Shown here: positions 7,159 through 15,038 of the stretch, one piece after another | Layout of the letters: every line of letters begins with the position of its first letter | How positions within the stretch are numbered: the stretch's first letter is position 1 | Source: an uncultured Lachnospiraceae bacterium | Lineage (GTDB): Bacteria; Bacillota; Clostridia; Lachnospirales; Lachnospiraceae | DNA length: 31,831 nucleotides | Direction of reading: 5' to 3' | NCBI GenBank assembly: GCA_910577825.1 | Contig: CAJTOK010000042.1 | Location: 1 to 31,831, forward strand | Translations under genes and position numbers: made by a program | The notes under the pieces: generated by a model | Seen by the model: only the letters and a program-made list of their open reading frames with translations | The model's database searches: none | Told to the model about the DNA's origin: nothing

Positions 7159-8049
7159 TCAGCCTTCCATAAGCGCTTTCATGCACACATCTATTACAGG
7201 TGATGATTTAGTGCCGCATCCAGGACATGTAAATGTGCCATAGAAGTAAGAAAGTTTCTTTACATCATGGCAACTGCCTGCAATGTGAAGTACATTACTT
7301 AGCCATATATATGTATTATCAAGTGACTTTCTGTCCCATTCACCAATTACAGACGGGGCAGGTGTGATTAATGAGTTTAGTTCTTCGCTTATTTCCTGGT
7401 CTTCTATATCATTATCAAGGTCAATATCTTCTAAGAAGAAATCACAGTTTCCGCAGATAACAGGGCACTGGCTGAAATTTTCAAGAAGAAGGATAAAGGA
7501 ATGTTCTCTTTTACCAACAAATGCAAGAAGTGATATACATATATATGATACTGTATCTGGTTTAAACTGCTTAAGCATGTCAAGTTTATTTGTTAAAAGT
7601 TCTTCTGCCTTTTCTTTAAAAAACAAAATGCTCTGGTTATAACTTTCCATAATGTTTTCTGGAATAGTATCTTTTATATTATTATATATGTCATTGTATT
7701 TATTATCAGTTGAAACAATTATACCTGCATTGATTAAGAATAAAACCTGCATTATAAAATCATTTTTTTCATACCAGTAATTAAATGCCTTTGCTAAATA
7801 TGGCATGGCAATATATGATGCGTCATAAAAACTCATCTGGTGCCATAACTGGTTACAGACATTATCAAATGCAATCATATAATCACTTTTATATGACATA
7901 TATGGATTAAGGGTCTTTTCATCTTCAGGAACTTCTGGATTATCCACCATAAGAGGTGCAATATCTTCCTGTATATTTCCATAAGCCCCACGCAGCTGTT
8001 CCCATAATTCTGAATTAAAATCTGCTGTTTCAAAATTGTATTTCCCCAT
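7159..8049 (-). CDS. Unrecognised helical (HEAT-like) protein with two CxxC pairs
   Basis: I do not recognise a named family with confidence. The 296-residue protein appears cytoplasmic and mostly helical. LWHQMSFYDASYIAMPYLAK at 68-87 resembles the repeated HEAT-like segment seen in some proteins linked to toxin-immunity loci. Cysteine pairs CGNC (199-202) and CPGC (275-278) could form one split zinc site, with a very acidic stretch (about 206-224) between them. The ATG at 8049 is chosen because AAGGAG lies about 11 nt upstream; the in-frame GTG at 8061 overlaps that ribosome site. The gene stands alone, convergent with the marR-type gene and divergent from the response regulator. Function is unknown. 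Confidence 0.7.
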   Translation of the reverse strand: MGKYNFETADFNSELWEQLRGAYGNIQEDIAPLMVDNPEVPEDEKTLNPYMSYKSDYMIAFDNVCNQLWHQMSFYDASYIAMPYLAKAFNYWYEKNDFIMQVLFLINAGIIVSTDNKYNDIYNNIKDTIPENIMESYNQSILFFKEKAEELLTNKLDMLKQFKPDTVSYICISLLAFVGKREHSFILLLENFSQCPVICGNCDFFLEDIDLDNDIEDQEISEELNSLITPAPSVIGEWDRKSLDNTYIWLSNVLHIAGSCHDVKKLSYFYGTFTCPGCGTKSSPVIDVCMKALMEG

Positions 8050-8076
8050 ATAAATAAACACTCCTTTTTTATTTTA

Positions 8077-8105
8077 ATTGTAACATATATGGAATTGGAA
8101 ATCTA
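8077..8105 (-). promoter_or_regulatory. Possible promoter of the HEAT-like gene
   Basis: On the minus strand TAGATT (8105-8100) and TACAAT (8082-8077) are 17 bp apart. The -35 box is poor. It abuts the divergent promoter of the response regulator. Confidence 0.45.
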
Positions 8106-8134
8106 TTGTGTTTTATTCCAGATAAATATATAAT
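8106..8134 (+). promoter_or_regulatory. Promoter of the response regulator gene
   Basis: TTGTGT (8106-8111) and TATAAT (8129-8134) are separated by 17 bp, about 35 bp upstream of the start codon. Confidence 0.65.
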
Positions 8135-8176
8135 AATAATTAATGTTGGAAAGCATAGATGTAATGGGGGATTTCT

Positions 8177-8854
8177 ATGGACAAAATACTTATAGTTGAG
8201 GATGATAATAATATAAACCAGATGATATATGAAACTTTTAGCAGGGAAGGGTATAACTGCACCAGTGCTTTTTCTGGGACAGAGGCTCTTCTGCATATTG
8301 GCAGCGGGCAGTTTGATTTAATTATTCTTGATTTAATGCTTCCAGGCCTGCCTGGTGATGAGGTTTTAAAAAATATAAGGAAGGACAGCAATGTACCTGT
8401 TATAGTCCTTTCTGCAAAAGATGAACTTGATACAAAAGTTGATTTGCTTACACTTGGGGCTAATGATTATATGGTTAAGCCTTTTGAGCTTAAAGAGCTT
8501 AAAGCGAGGGTGCTTGTACAGCTGCGTGACAATAAAAAAGATGTTAAGGATAATGGCATTATAGAATTTAATAATCTTAAATATGATTTGCAGAAGAAAC
8601 AAATAAGCGTTGGCGGGAAAAATATTCCATTTACTGTACACGAGTTAAGGATTATAGAACTTTTACTGCGCCATCCTGGACAGGTTTTTTCAAAGAATGA
8701 GATTTATGAATATGCCTGGGATGATTATTATATAGGAGAGGATAAGACAATAAATGTACATATAAGCAATATAAGGCAGAAAATTAAAAAAGTTACAGAT
8801 ACAGAATATATAGAAACTGTCTGGGGGCTTGGGTTTAAGCTTGCTACGGAATAA
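8177..8854 (+). CDS. OmpR/PhoB-family response regulator of the first ABC module
   Basis: This 225-residue cytoplasmic regulator has a receiver domain (about 2-115) with the acidic pair E8-D9-D10, the phosphorylated aspartate D52 in LIILDLMLP, and the lysine in MVKPF. Its C-terminal winged helix (about 130-224) ends in YIETVWGLGFKLA, typical of the OmpR family. GGGGGA lies upstream of the ATG at 8177. It precedes the ABC genes, and its partner kinase is encoded two genes further on (10812). The two repeated 11-bp arrays at 8862 and 11719 are its most likely binding sites. Activation of a bacitracin/lantibiotic-type transporter is the expected role. Confidence 0.92.
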   Translation: MDKILIVEDDNNINQMIYETFSREGYNCTSAFSGTEALLHIGSGQFDLIILDLMLPGLPGDEVLKNIRKDSNVPVIVLSAKDELDTKVDLLTLGANDYMVKPFELKELKARVLVQLRDNKKDVKDNGIIEFNNLKYDLQKKQISVGGKNIPFTVHELRIIELLLRHPGQVFSKNEIYEYAWDDYYIGEDKTINVHISNIRQKIKKVTDTEYIETVWGLGFKLATE

Positions 8855-8861
8855 GAATGGT

Positions 8862-8921
8862 TTCTTTAACTTTTCTTTAACCTTTTTTGGCGGTTTCTTA
8901 TACTTACAGGTGTATTATAAC
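8862..8921 (+). promoter_or_regulatory. Regulator-dependent promoter P1 with 11-bp repeats
   Basis: Four units in 11-bp register start at 8862, 8873, 8884 and 8895. Units 1, 2 and 4 begin TTCTT (TTCTTTAACTT, TTCTTTAACCT, TTCTTATACTT). A -10-like TATTATAAC follows at 8913-8921 with no good -35. This layout is typical of OmpR/PhoB-family activation. It is repeated almost base for base at 11719. Confidence 0.7.
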
Positions 8922-8991
8922 AAATGTAAGGTAACTATGGCTTATAAAAAGGGATAAAAATTTAGCGTATAGCGCAGAAATGAGGAAAGTT

Positions 8992-9906
8992 ATGGAATAT
9001 GTATTAGATACCAGGAATTTATGTAAACAATATTCAAAGCATCTTGCAGTAAATAATGTAAGCCTTCATATTAAACGTGGTGAAATTTATGGCTTTATTG
9101 GAAGGAACGGGGCTGGCAAAACTACATTTATGAAGATGGTGTGCGGGCTTGCAATGCCAACAAGCGGGGAGATAGAACTGTTTGGGGCAAAAGGGAGTGA
9201 TATTAATGTACACAGGTCAAGGATTGGCAACCTGATTGAAGAACCGGGGATTTTTCCAAACCTTAATGGCATTAATAATATTAAATGCAAGTGTTATGCA
9301 CTGGGAATTTATAAAAAGGGGTATGCAGAGGAGCTTCTGGAAATAACGGGGCTTAAAGATGCTGGCAAAAAGAAAGTTAAAAAGTATTCCCTTGGAATGA
9401 AACAAAGGCTTGGCATTGCGCTGGCGCTTGTTGGCGGGCCTGACCTGCTTATACTGGATGAACCTATTAACGGGCTTGACCCGCAGGGGATTGCAGAAGT
9501 AAGGGATATGCTGCTTAAATTAAAGAATGAAAAGAATATGTCTATTATGATTTCAAGCCATATCCTTGAAGAGCTTTATAAGATTGCGGATACATTTGGA
9601 ATTATAAATAACGGGAAGCTTGTACAGGAACTTTCAAGGGAAGAGCTTTCTGCAAAATGTAATGATTATATTGAAATTATGGTTGATGATACTGCAAAAG
9701 CATGTACCATTATAGAAAAGACAAAGTTTAGTGATTACAGGGTTATGGAAGATGGTTCAATCCATATTTATGAAGAATTAGAAAGGCTTGGTGAACTTAA
9801 CAGGGAACTTGTAACAGCTGGCTGTACAGTGGATTCAATAAAAACCGTGCAGGAAAACCTGGAAAATTATTTCCTTGAATTAACAGGAGGTGCACAGAAT
9901 GCTTAA
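8992..9906 (+). CDS. ABC transporter ATPase, bacitracin/lantibiotic-resistance type (BcrA-like)
   Basis: This 304-residue ATPase powers the membrane permease(s) encoded next. Walker A is GRNGAGKTT at 37-45, the signature is YSLGMKQRLGIAL, and Walker B is LLILDEPINGLDP, followed by the switch histidine in SSHILEEL. The C-terminal extension of about 80 residues is usual for BcrA/NatA-type proteins. The ATG at 8992 is preferred because GAGGAAAG precedes it; an ATG at 8980 overlaps that site. The gene overlaps the permease start by 8 nt, so translation is coupled. Only one intact ATPase is present for two permeases. Export or membrane clearance of an antimicrobial peptide is inferred. Confidence 0.9.
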   Translation: MEYVLDTRNLCKQYSKHLAVNNVSLHIKRGEIYGFIGRNGAGKTTFMKMVCGLAMPTSGEIELFGAKGSDINVHRSRIGNLIEEPGIFPNLNGINNIKCKCYALGIYKKGYAEELLEITGLKDAGKKKVKKYSLGMKQRLGIALALVGGPDLLILDEPINGLDPQGIAEVRDMLLKLKNEKNMSIMISSHILEELYKIADTFGIINNGKLVQELSREELSAKCNDYIEIMVDDTAKACTIIEKTKFSDYRVMEDGSIHIYEELERLGELNRELVTAGCTVDSIKTVQENLENYFLELTGGAQNA

Positions 9907-10798
9907 TCTTATAAGAATGAATTTATTCAGGCTGGTACATACCAAAAGCATAATAATTGTTTTCTGTTTATTAATGGGGCTTTCAGTGTTAAGTGGAAGT
10001 ATGTCTGTATATGATAAGAAAGAGATGCAGGAAGTATTAAATGGACAAAACAATGATAATCCACAAGTCCAGGAAGAAGAAGCTGATAATCCTATAGGGA
10101 TTTATATAGATGCACTTTCAAATAATGATGAGGATATGAAGGACTATATTTATATGTACTGTGATGAGCTGTGCGGCGGGGCTTTGCTTATATTTATATT
10201 TATAGGCGCTGTGCTTTTTTTCAGGGATGATGCAAAAAATGGTTTTTTAAAGAATATTGCAGGGCAGACAAAGCACAGGTATAATATTTTCTTTTCAAAG
10301 CTGGTGGTAATTGCAATTTATACATTTGTATGTATGGCCTGTTATATGGCAATAGGATTTGTGGCATATAAAATTAGCTGGATTATAGGTGTTAATATTA
10401 ATCTTGGCATGGATTATATACCAGATGCGTTTAATGTCAGTTTTGGCGTAAAACATATACCAGAAGTATTAGGGATTTTTGCACTGGAATACCTGCTTTA
10501 CATGGCTTTTACAAGCGGGCTTTTACTTATAACAGAAATTACTAAGAGTACAGCTGCAGCAATAACTATGGGGATGTGTGGCATGATGGGGTTTGGTGTG
10601 CTTTTTGCTGTACTGGTGCGTAAGGTTTTTAATACAGATTTTGATATCTCTAAATATTATATCAGTACCAGTATATCAAATGTGTACCCTGGTGCGGACA
10701 GGGATATTGTTATCCTTGCACTTATAGCTGGAATAATATTTTTTATTATTTATAATGTTTTAAATATTGTATGGTTCTCCAGAAAAGATATTGTATAG
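9899..10798 (+). CDS. ABC-2-type permease, first copy
   Basis: This 299-residue integral membrane protein has about six predicted membrane segments. The first is at about 17-36, followed by an outer acidic loop to about residue 90, then several more up to the C-terminus. AGGAGG lies 8 nt upstream of the ATG at 9899, and an in-frame GTG at 9890 overlaps that site. It is the membrane partner of the ATPase, with which it overlaps. It is clearly paralogous to the permease at 11830: both begin MLNLIRMNLFRLVHTKS, share GFLKNIAGQTKHRYNIFFSK and end VLWFSRKDIV or VWFSRKDIV. The substrate is probably a cationic peptide or bacitracin-like compound, by context only. Confidence 0.85.
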   Translation: MLNLIRMNLFRLVHTKSIIIVFCLLMGLSVLSGSMSVYDKKEMQEVLNGQNNDNPQVQEEEADNPIGIYIDALSNNDEDMKDYIYMYCDELCGGALLIFIFIGAVLFFRDDAKNGFLKNIAGQTKHRYNIFFSKLVVIAIYTFVCMACYMAIGFVAYKISWIIGVNINLGMDYIPDAFNVSFGVKHIPEVLGIFALEYLLYMAFTSGLLLITEITKSTAAAITMGMCGMMGFGVLFAVLVRKVFNTDFDISKYYISTSISNVYPGADRDIVILALIAGIIFFIIYNVLNIVWFSRKDIV

Positions 10799-10811
10799 AT
10801 GGTGGAATAAT

Positions 10812-11717
10812 ATGGAAATAAAATTTATTGCAGTAACCGTTTTGTTAAGCATATTATTGATAATTATACTGGTTAAATATATTTTATACAGGCGTCAGAT
10901 AGCAGCTATCTGCCGCCAGATTGCATTTATAAGGGAAAATGATACCAATAAAATTATTTGTAATGATATAACAGAACAGGAAGTTTTAAAGCTTACAAAT
11001 CTGATAAACCTTATGTGCAGTGAGCATAAAGCCAAAGAAAATATTTTAAAGGAAAAAGATAAACGGCTTAAAATAGCACTGGCTGGCATTTCACATGATA
11101 TCAGGACACCACTTACTTCACTTAAAGGTTTTTTTGAACTTTTGGAAAATGAAACTGATATAGAAAAAAAGGAAAAGTACAATGGTATAATTAATAAAAA
11201 ACTTATAGAGCTTACAGGACTTTTAGAAGAACTTTTTATGTATACAAAACTCCAGAATGAAGAATATGTGCTGGAACTGGGCAGATATAATTTTACAAAG
11301 ATTGTGCTGGGTACACTATTTTCATTTTATAGTATATTTAAAGAAGAAAATATTAAAACAGAGGTCGATGCAGATGAAGAAACAGCAGAAGTGCTTTGCA
11401 ATGATATGGCAGTTAAAAGGCTGCTTTCAAATATATTAAAAAATGCCGTATTACATGGAGATGGAAATATTGCTATAAAATATAAAGTTAAAAATGATTG
11501 TGTTGAATTTTCATGTGAAAACAATATAAAAAATCCTGAAGAAATAGATATTTCACAGGTCTTTGACAGGTTTTATAAAGCAGATGCTGCAAGAAGCAAA
11601 GGCTCAACAGGGCTTGGGCTTTCAGTGGCAAGGGAACTTGCAGAAAGGATGGGCGGAGAGATAAGTGCCCTGTCAGAAAATGGCATATTTACAGTAAAGT
11701 TTACTATGTATTTTTAG
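10812..11717 (+). CDS. Sensor histidine kinase of the first ABC module
   Basis: This 301-residue kinase has a single clear membrane segment (about 4-24) and no outer sensing domain. The phosphorylated histidine is H95 in GISHDIRTPLTS. The ATP-binding domain has ILKNAVLHG (N box), FDRFYKAD, and GSTGLGLSVARELAERMGG (G2 box). The usual DxGxG G1 box is replaced by ENNIKNPEEI, as in many small kinases tied to peptide-resistance transporters. GATGGTGGA precedes the ATG at 10812, 13 nt after the permease stop. It should pair with the regulator at 8177. The lack of a sensor domain suggests that the transporter itself or the membrane presents the signal. Confidence 0.88.
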   Translation: MEIKFIAVTVLLSILLIIILVKYILYRRQIAAICRQIAFIRENDTNKIICNDITEQEVLKLTNLINLMCSEHKAKENILKEKDKRLKIALAGISHDIRTPLTSLKGFFELLENETDIEKKEKYNGIINKKLIELTGLLEELFMYTKLQNEEYVLELGRYNFTKIVLGTLFSFYSIFKEENIKTEVDADEETAEVLCNDMAVKRLLSNILKNAVLHGDGNIAIKYKVKNDCVEFSCENNIKNPEEIDISQVFDRFYKADAARSKGSTGLGLSVARELAERMGGEISALSENGIFTVKFTMYF

Positions 11718-11718
11718 C

Positions 11719-11782
11719 TTCTTTAACATTTCTTTAATCTTTTTTAGCAGTTTCTTATACTTAGGTGATTATTATATAAATA
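11719..11782 (+). promoter_or_regulatory. Regulator-dependent promoter P2, duplicate of P1
   Basis: The same four 11-bp units as in P1 occur at 11719, 11730, 11741 and 11752 (TTCTTTAACAT, TTCTTTAATCT, TTTTTAGCAGT, TTCTTATACTT). A -10-like AT-rich stretch TATTATATAAAT follows. It starts directly after the kinase stop codon and serves the second permease. Confidence 0.7.
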
Positions 11783-11792
11783 CACAAAAAAG

Positions 11793-11822
11793 GAAAGTTA
11801 TTTTCTTTAATTAACAGGAGGT
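11793..11822 (+). pseudogene. Relic of a duplicated ABC ATPase 3' end
   Basis: The last 30 bp before the second permease match the end of the ATPase gene at 8992-9906. The ATPase codons for ENYFLELTGG correspond here to ESYFL-stop-LTGG, with the same AACAGGAGG ribosome site. The scar shows that a promoter-ATPase-permease unit was duplicated and its ATPase then deleted. Confidence 0.7.
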
Positions 11823-11829
11823 ATATAAA

Positions 11830-12795
11830 ATGCTTAATCTTATAAGAATGAATTTATTCAGGCTGGTACATACAAAAAGCGCAATAGTGGTTTTTTGCTT
11901 ATTAATGGGGTTTTCGGTTTTAAGCAGCTGTATATCTGCATATGACCAGGCAGAGCAGAAAAAGGCAATAGAAGAGCAGAAGAAAGCCGGTACATGGGAA
12001 CCAGACTTTAAAGGGGAATTAACACCAGAGGAGGAAGCGGCATTACAGGAAAAAGCAGCAATGGAAGAAGCACAAGACAATACCGCTTATGATGCAGGTT
12101 ATGAACTTGGTTCACAGATGTCGTCCAATATAGGGATTTATGTAAGTACACCTGTAGATAATAACGGCAATTTAATGGATTACCTTTATCTGTATTGTGA
12201 AGAACTGGGAAGTGGTATTCTGCTTCTGTTTATACTTATAGGAGCTGTACTGTTTTTCCGTGGAGATGAAAAAAACGGGTTCTTAAAAAATATTGCAGGA
12301 CAGACAAAACACAGGTATAATATTTTCTTTTCAAAACTGGTTGTAACTGGCATTTATACATTTGTATGTATGGCATGTTATATGCTTGTGGAATTTACAG
12401 CATTTAAATGCAGCTGGATTACAGATACTGATATTAATTTTGGTGTAAAATATATACCAGAGGCGCTGGAGTTTTTCGCACTGGAATATCTGCTTTATAT
12501 GGCATTTATAAGCGGGCTTTTACTTATAACAGAAGTTACTAAAAGTACAGCCGCAGCAATAACTATAGGGATGTGCGCACTATTTGGCTTTGGCATATTT
12601 TTTTCAGCACTGGTACAAAAAATTTTCCATACTGGTATTAATATAAATAAATATTATATTAATACAAATATATCAAACCTGTACCTTGGCATGGACTGGG
12701 ACGCTGTCCGTTTTGCATTAGGGATTGGGGCAGGATTTTTTATTCTGTATAATGTTTTAAATGTATTATGGTTTTCAAGGAAGGATATTGTGTAA
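11830..12795 (+). CDS. ABC-2-type permease, second copy
   Basis: This 321-residue membrane protein is paralogous to the permease at 9899 along nearly its whole length. It differs mainly in the first outer loop, which is about 25 residues longer and rich in charged residues (EEQKKAGTWEPDF, LTPEEEAALQEKAAMEE). The transmembrane half is the most conserved part. It has its own copy of the regulated promoter but no intact ATPase of its own, so it probably uses the ATPase at 8992, perhaps as a heterodimer with the first permease. AACAGGAGG precedes the ATG. A LanE/LanG-like pair with one LanF is a known parallel arrangement. A strong terminator follows. Confidence 0.85.
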   Translation: MLNLIRMNLFRLVHTKSAIVVFCLLMGFSVLSSCISAYDQAEQKKAIEEQKKAGTWEPDFKGELTPEEEAALQEKAAMEEAQDNTAYDAGYELGSQMSSNIGIYVSTPVDNNGNLMDYLYLYCEELGSGILLLFILIGAVLFFRGDEKNGFLKNIAGQTKHRYNIFFSKLVVTGIYTFVCMACYMLVEFTAFKCSWITDTDINFGVKYIPEALEFFALEYLLYMAFISGLLLITEVTKSTAAAITIGMCALFGFGIFFSALVQKIFHTGININKYYINTNISNLYLGMDWDAVRFALGIGAGFFILYNVLNVLWFSRKDIV

Positions 12796-12820
12796 AGGGG
12801 ACGTTTATAACAGATTGTTA

Positions 12821-12852
12821 AGCACGCTTTTGTTTTTAGCGTGCTGTTTTTA
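12821..12852 (+). terminator. Terminator of the first ABC module
   Basis: AGCACGCT (12821-12828) pairs with AGCGTGCT (12838-12845) around a T-rich 9-nt loop, followed by GTTTTTA. Confidence 0.85.
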
Positions 12853-12901
12853 TGCAGGCTCTGCATGGTGCTTTATAGCAAAATAATCTTATTTTCAAAA
12901 C

Positions 12902-12930
12902 TTGTATATTTTCTTATGCTTTGCTATAAT
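12902..12930 (+). promoter_or_regulatory. Promoter of the MraY-like gene and importer
   Basis: TTGTAT (12902-12907) and TATAAT (12925-12930) are separated by 17 bp, about 55 bp upstream of the start codon at 12986. Confidence 0.7.
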
Positions 12931-12985
12931 AGAAAAGCGTTGCTTGAATAGATATTAATATGTTTATATTTTCAGGAGGCTAAAG

Positions 12986-13942
12986 ATGTACAATATTTTA
13001 AAGGATTTTCTGGACCCGAACCAGATAGCTGTTGCTGGCATTCTTGTGGCATTTGTGCTGGCATTTGCCGGCCTTGCCTTCCCTTTCCCTTTCCTGCCTG
13101 TTGACCACGGCAGGGAGTTTGCCGTAAATGGTGCACTTTCAAAAGGAAAGACAAGGGGTGTCGGTTTTACATTTGTAATAGTATTTATAATATCTTCACT
13201 GTTATTTATGCCTGTGGACAGGGAGTACATAATATACTGTATACTTATACTTGCAGTAATGCTTAGCGGTTATCTTGATGATGCAGCAAAGACACCATGG
13301 AATGAGTATAAGAAAGGCCTTATTGACCTGGTTATATCAGTAATGGCAATGTGGACATTTATAAATTATAACCCGGATTTGCTTTCAGTCCATATAGGGT
13401 CTTTTGTACTGGATATACCTGTGCCGGTTTATTATATACTTGGTATTGTGCTTATCTGGGTGTCTATAAATGTAACAAACTGCAATGATGGTGTTGACGG
13501 GCTTTGTGCAAGCCTTTGCTGTATTGTGATATCTTCATTTACAATAATATATGCAAAGGAACTTGGGAATTATGTAATTACAGATTTTATATTTGTTTCA
13601 GTCCTTCTTGCATACCTTTATTTTAATTCAACGCCGAGCAGTATGCTTATGGGTGATGCTGGTTCAAGGGCGCTGGGTTTTTATATAGCTTTAATTGCAA
13701 TGAAAACGGGGCATCCTTTTAGTTATATACTTCTGGCGCTTGTTCTTATAATTGACGGGGGCATGGGGCTTGTAAAGGTGGCTTTAAAGAGGTTTTTAAA
13801 GATTTCAATACTTGTCAATACAAGAACCCCCCTGCATGACCATGCAAGAAAGAATAAGGGCTGGTCTGATACACAGGTTGTATTCAGGTATATTATATTC
13901 CAGATAATATGTGCTTTAACTGCATACATTATAAAATTATAA
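12986..13942 (+). CDS. MraY/WecA-family phospho-sugar transferase
   Basis: This 318-residue polytopic membrane enzyme belongs to the family that transfers a sugar phosphate from a UDP-sugar to undecaprenyl phosphate. Family motifs occur in order: LSKGKTRGVGF (51-61), GYLDDAAKTPWNEYKKGLID (95-114) with the DD pair, TNCNDGVDGL (164-173), LMGDAGSRALGF (221-232) and TPLHDHARKNKGW (281-293). The last matches MraY's PLHHH-type motif, with HDH instead of HHH. It is shorter than a typical MraY and has no cell-division genes nearby, so it may be an accessory MraY or a wall-polymer initiator. CAGGAGG precedes the ATG. The importer lipoprotein gene follows after 33 bp, probably in one transcript. Confidence 0.82.
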   Translation: MYNILKDFLDPNQIAVAGILVAFVLAFAGLAFPFPFLPVDHGREFAVNGALSKGKTRGVGFTFVIVFIISSLLFMPVDREYIIYCILILAVMLSGYLDDAAKTPWNEYKKGLIDLVISVMAMWTFINYNPDLLSVHIGSFVLDIPVPVYYILGIVLIWVSINVTNCNDGVDGLCASLCCIVISSFTIIYAKELGNYVITDFIFVSVLLAYLYFNSTPSSMLMGDAGSRALGFYIALIAMKTGHPFSYILLALVLIIDGGMGLVKVALKRFLKISILVNTRTPLHDHARKNKGWSDTQVVFRYIIFQIICALTAYIIKL

Positions 13943-13975
13943 TTTATAAGAATTTATAGAAAGAAGGAAAATTAT

Positions 13976-15037
13976 ATGAAGAAAAAACTTTTAATGGCAA
14001 TTATAGGAATGGTGGCAATGTTTGGCATAGCTGGTTGTGGAAGTGATGGCGGTGGTACGGGTTCTGGTTCTGGCGTTTCTTCTGGCAAAGTTTCTGATGC
14101 AGGCAGGACATATAAGGTAGGTATTGTACAATATGTTGATGATGCTTCATTAAACCAGATACAGAAGGCAATATGTAAAGAACTGGATGCAAAAGGGCAG
14201 GAGCTCGGGGTAAATTTTAACTATTCAGATTATACATTTAACGGCCAGGCTGACCAGACTACATTAAACCAGATTTTTGCAGAACTTGTAGCAGATAAAG
14301 TGGATATTATTATACCAATCGCTACACCTGCTGCACTTCTTGCACAGTCTGCAACGGAAGATAACCAGATACCAGTGGTATTTTCGGCAGTTTCTGACCC
14401 TGTGGCAGCGGGGCTTGTGGCAAGCCTTGATGCCCCTGGCTCTAATGTTACAGGCACAAGTGATGCCCTGGATACAGATGCAGTTATGGAACTTATTCTT
14501 GCTGCAAATCCTGATGTAAAAACACTGGGGCTTCTTTATAATAACAGTGAAGATTCTTCTAAAAACCCTGTAGAGGAAGCTAAGAAATTCGCCAGTGAAA
14601 AAGGAATAAAAGTAGTTGAAAAAACTGGTACAACTAATGATGAGATAAGCCTTGCAACTGAAGCATTAATTGCAGCAAAAGCGGATGCGGTATTTACACC
14701 TACAGATAATACTGTTATGAAAGCAGAACTTGCAATATATGAGAAATTTATTGATGCTAAAATCCCACATTATGGCGGGGCAGATTCATTTGCACTTAAC
14801 GGGGCTTTCTGTGGTTATGGTGTAAATTATGAAGAACTTGGCACTGAAACAGCGGATATGGCAGCAGATATACTTGCCAATGGTGCAAAACCAGCAGAAA
14901 CAGCAGTTAAAATGCTTGATAACGGAATTGCAACTGTTAATACAGAAACAGCAGAAGCTATAGGGCTTGGATACAGTGCATTTGAAGGAATGTGTGAAAA
15001 GCTGGTTGAAACTAAGACGGCAGAGGAGTTTGAGTAA
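13976..15037 (+). CDS. ABC importer substrate-binding lipoprotein (ABC_sub_bind/TrpX type)
   Basis: This 353-residue lipoprotein has a signal peptide ending in a lipobox (FGIAGC), then a glycine/serine-rich linker, so it is anchored outside the membrane. The mature part begins YKVGIVQYVDDASLNQIQKA and continues with DIIIPIATPAALLAQSAT and PVVFSAVSDPVAAGL. This is the pattern of the ABC_sub_bind family, whose streptococcal members import tryptophan (TrpX). The permease gene starts 2 nt after its stop. The substrate here could be an aromatic amino acid or another small ligand. No T-box or riboswitch is visible in the short upstream gap. Confidence 0.87.
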   Translation: MKKKLLMAIIGMVAMFGIAGCGSDGGGTGSGSGVSSGKVSDAGRTYKVGIVQYVDDASLNQIQKAICKELDAKGQELGVNFNYSDYTFNGQADQTTLNQIFAELVADKVDIIIPIATPAALLAQSATEDNQIPVVFSAVSDPVAAGLVASLDAPGSNVTGTSDALDTDAVMELILAANPDVKTLGLLYNNSEDSSKNPVEEAKKFASEKGIKVVEKTGTTNDEISLATEALIAAKADAVFTPTDNTVMKAELAIYEKFIDAKIPHYGGADSFALNGAFCGYGVNYEELGTETADMAADILANGAKPAETAVKMLDNGIATVNTETAEAIGLGYSAFEGMCEKLVETKTAEEFE

Positions 15038-15038
15038 G

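Noticed and set aside
9899..12795. A full lantibiotic gene cluster (LanFEG immunity with a producer)
   Set aside because: The ATPase with two permeases resembles LanFEG, but there is no lanthipeptide precursor, LanM/LanBC or protease gene, so only a resistance role is supported.
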